From the NCBI GenBank assembly GCA_910584945.1, contig CAJUDY010000042.1, forward strand, positions 1 through 32,153: 32,153 nucleotides of DNA. The letters run 5' to 3'. The number at the start of each line of letters is the position of its first letter. Positions within the stretch are counted from its first letter, which is position 1. The notes beneath the pieces are model-generated. The model saw only the letters and a program-made list of their open reading frames with translations, had not been told where the DNA came from and did not search any database. A program made the position numbers and the translations under genes. This DNA comes from an uncultured Lachnospiraceae bacterium. GTDB lineage: Bacteria > Bacillota > Clostridia > Lachnospirales > Lachnospiraceae. Below are positions 31,293 to 32,153 of the stretch, piece after piece.

Positions 31293-32153
31293 TCAGCCCG
31301 CCTCGGCGGTATCGGTGGTGTTGATTTCAATGTACTCGGCAATCTTGCGGAACTCGTCCGCGAACTTGAAATGAACGCTGATATTGCCGTTTTCGTAAAC
31401 CTTGATATGGTCTACCAAGTCCGTGAGGATTTCACGGGTCAGCGTTTCGATGCTTTGATACTTTGCAAAGGCTACCAGCGCGGGGTGTTCCTTGTCAACG
31501 CCGTTTGCCAGCTCCGCACGTTCCGCGTTCAGCCGGGCCAGCACATCCGCAAGCTCGGCGGCCTGCCGTTCATAATCGGCTTTCATATCCCGGTATTCCT
31601 GCTGGGTGATCTCCCCGTCTTTCCAATCTTGATACAGTGACTGCTTGTAGCGGGTTATCCGGGTCAATTCCTTTTCCTTTGCGGCTATCTGGTCGTTAAG
31701 GCGGTGGGATTGACTTTTTTTCAGCGGGGCCGAGTTGATACGGGCTATCAATTCCGAGTAGGAAACGGCGGTGTTCACTTGATACTGGATAGCGAACAGA
31801 ACGGCGGCCTCCAGACGGTTGTGCTTGATAGAGTGCATGGAGCAGGCCGTCCGGGAGCGGTTCTTGTAAGTGGAGCAGGCGTAATAGATATTTTTCCCGC
31901 TCTGGCTGCGGGTGATGGATTTCCCGCAGTCCGCACATTTCAGAAAACCGCTGAACAAGTGAACCTCCCGCCCTTTGGGGGATGTCCGGGTATCGCGTAC
32001 CAGCAGGGCCTGCACCTTGTCAAAGGTTTCGTGGGTGATGATGGCCTCGTGGGTATCGGGGACGCGCACCCATTCATCCTCCGGCACAGCCTCAATCTGG
32101 TGTACCTTGTAGCTTTTCACCCGGCGGCGGCCCTGTACCAAATCCCCGGTATA
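31293..32153 (-). CDS. Large serine recombinase, C-terminal part (runs off window)
   Basis: The C-terminal 286 residues of a large serine recombinase that integrates and excises ICE- or transposon-type elements. The frame stays open past the right edge (YTGDLVQGRRRVKSYK), so the N-terminal catalytic domain lies outside. Visible parts are the end of the recombinase domain (HEAIITHETFDKVQALL), the zinc ribbon with CADCG and YYACSTY followed by TACSMH, a coiled-coil of about 70 residues rich in Glu, Lys and Ala, and the terminal EILTDLVDHIKVYENGNISVHF. Base composition is markedly richer in G+C than the adjoining IS remnant. It marks the end of a mobile element extending to the right. Confidence 0.9.
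   Translation of the reverse strand, partial: YTGDLVQGRRRVKSYKVHQIEAVPEDEWVRVPDTHEAIITHETFDKVQALLVRDTRTSPKGREVHLFSGFLKCADCGKSITRSQSGKNIYYACSTYKNRSRTACSMHSIKHNRLEAAVLFAIQYQVNTAVSYSELIARINSAPLKKSQSHRLNDQIAAKEKELTRITRYKQSLYQDWKDGEITQQEYRDMKADYERQAAELADVLARLNAERAELANGVDKEHPALVAFAKYQSIETLTREILTDLVDHIKVYENGNISVHFKFADEFRKIAEYIEINTTDTAEAG

Noticed and set aside
1..32153. CRISPR arrays, tRNA and rRNA genes
   Set aside because: No regularly spaced direct repeats, cloverleaf sequences with a T-loop, or conserved rRNA stretches were found on reading both strands.

Overview
The window looks like a chromosomal segment of a Gram-positive Clostridia bacterium, most likely Lachnospiraceae. The grounds are a B12-type radical SAM / DUF2344 / RNase G / Prp cluster, an ECF sigma factor paired with a DUF4179-type anti-sigma, strong GGAGG ribosome binding sites, a Firmicute-type LexA, and large uncharacterised proteins of the sort common in that family. 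Genus is not resolved. Almost all housekeeping genes lie on the minus strand.

Layout, left to right. 1-780: a decayed plus-strand AAA ATPase (ATPase_2/DUF234 type) and a short structured repeat. 782-6463 (minus): one five-gene operon, 533-aa membrane protein > radical SAM protein > DUF2344 partner > rng > prp, with overlapping junctions. The ribosomal genes rplU and rpmA, which usually accompany prp, are absent here. 6552-7720 (minus): HAD phosphatase and GNAT acetyltransferase. 7866-9608: Na/Pi cotransporter. 9846-12183: azlC-azlD branched-chain amino acid exporter, a small membrane protein, a YdeI-like remnant and an alpha/beta hydrolase. 12343-12810: NimA/pyridoxamine-oxidase-like flavoprotein. 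12901-19113: complete F0F1 ATP synthase operon in order a-c-b-(delta/alpha fusion)-gamma-beta-epsilon. 19361-19978 (plus): lexA, divergent from atp. 19996-23930 (minus): response regulator, histidine kinase, membrane-anchored unknown protein and VanY-type D,D-carboxypeptidase, a cell-wall-related signalling operon. 24229-25729 (minus): ECF sigma and its anti-sigma, with a recognisable autoregulatory promoter. 25824-28712 and 29008-29400 (minus): two proteins of unknown function. 29608-30267 (plus): lipoprotein with its own promoter and terminator. 30348-31190: a 209-bp multi-hairpin repeat and a broken IS4-type transposase. 31293-32153 (minus, runs off the window): large serine recombinase, which marks the end of an integrated mobile element.

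The most interesting structure is outside the genes. At least three kinds of structured, repeat-like intergenic elements occur: the 209-bp five-helix element near 30.4 kb, one of whose arms recurs with a base-pair-preserving change at 82-120; a 139-bp element with a perfect 17-bp outer stem at 28.8 kb; and a 27-nt inverted repeat present twice (24.1 and 29.4 kb, opposite strands). Other points are a delta-alpha fusion in the ATP synthase, a promoter/ribosome-binding-site inverted repeat before the 533-aa gene, and a palindrome sitting at the predicted start of atp transcription. No tRNA, rRNA or CRISPR array was seen.
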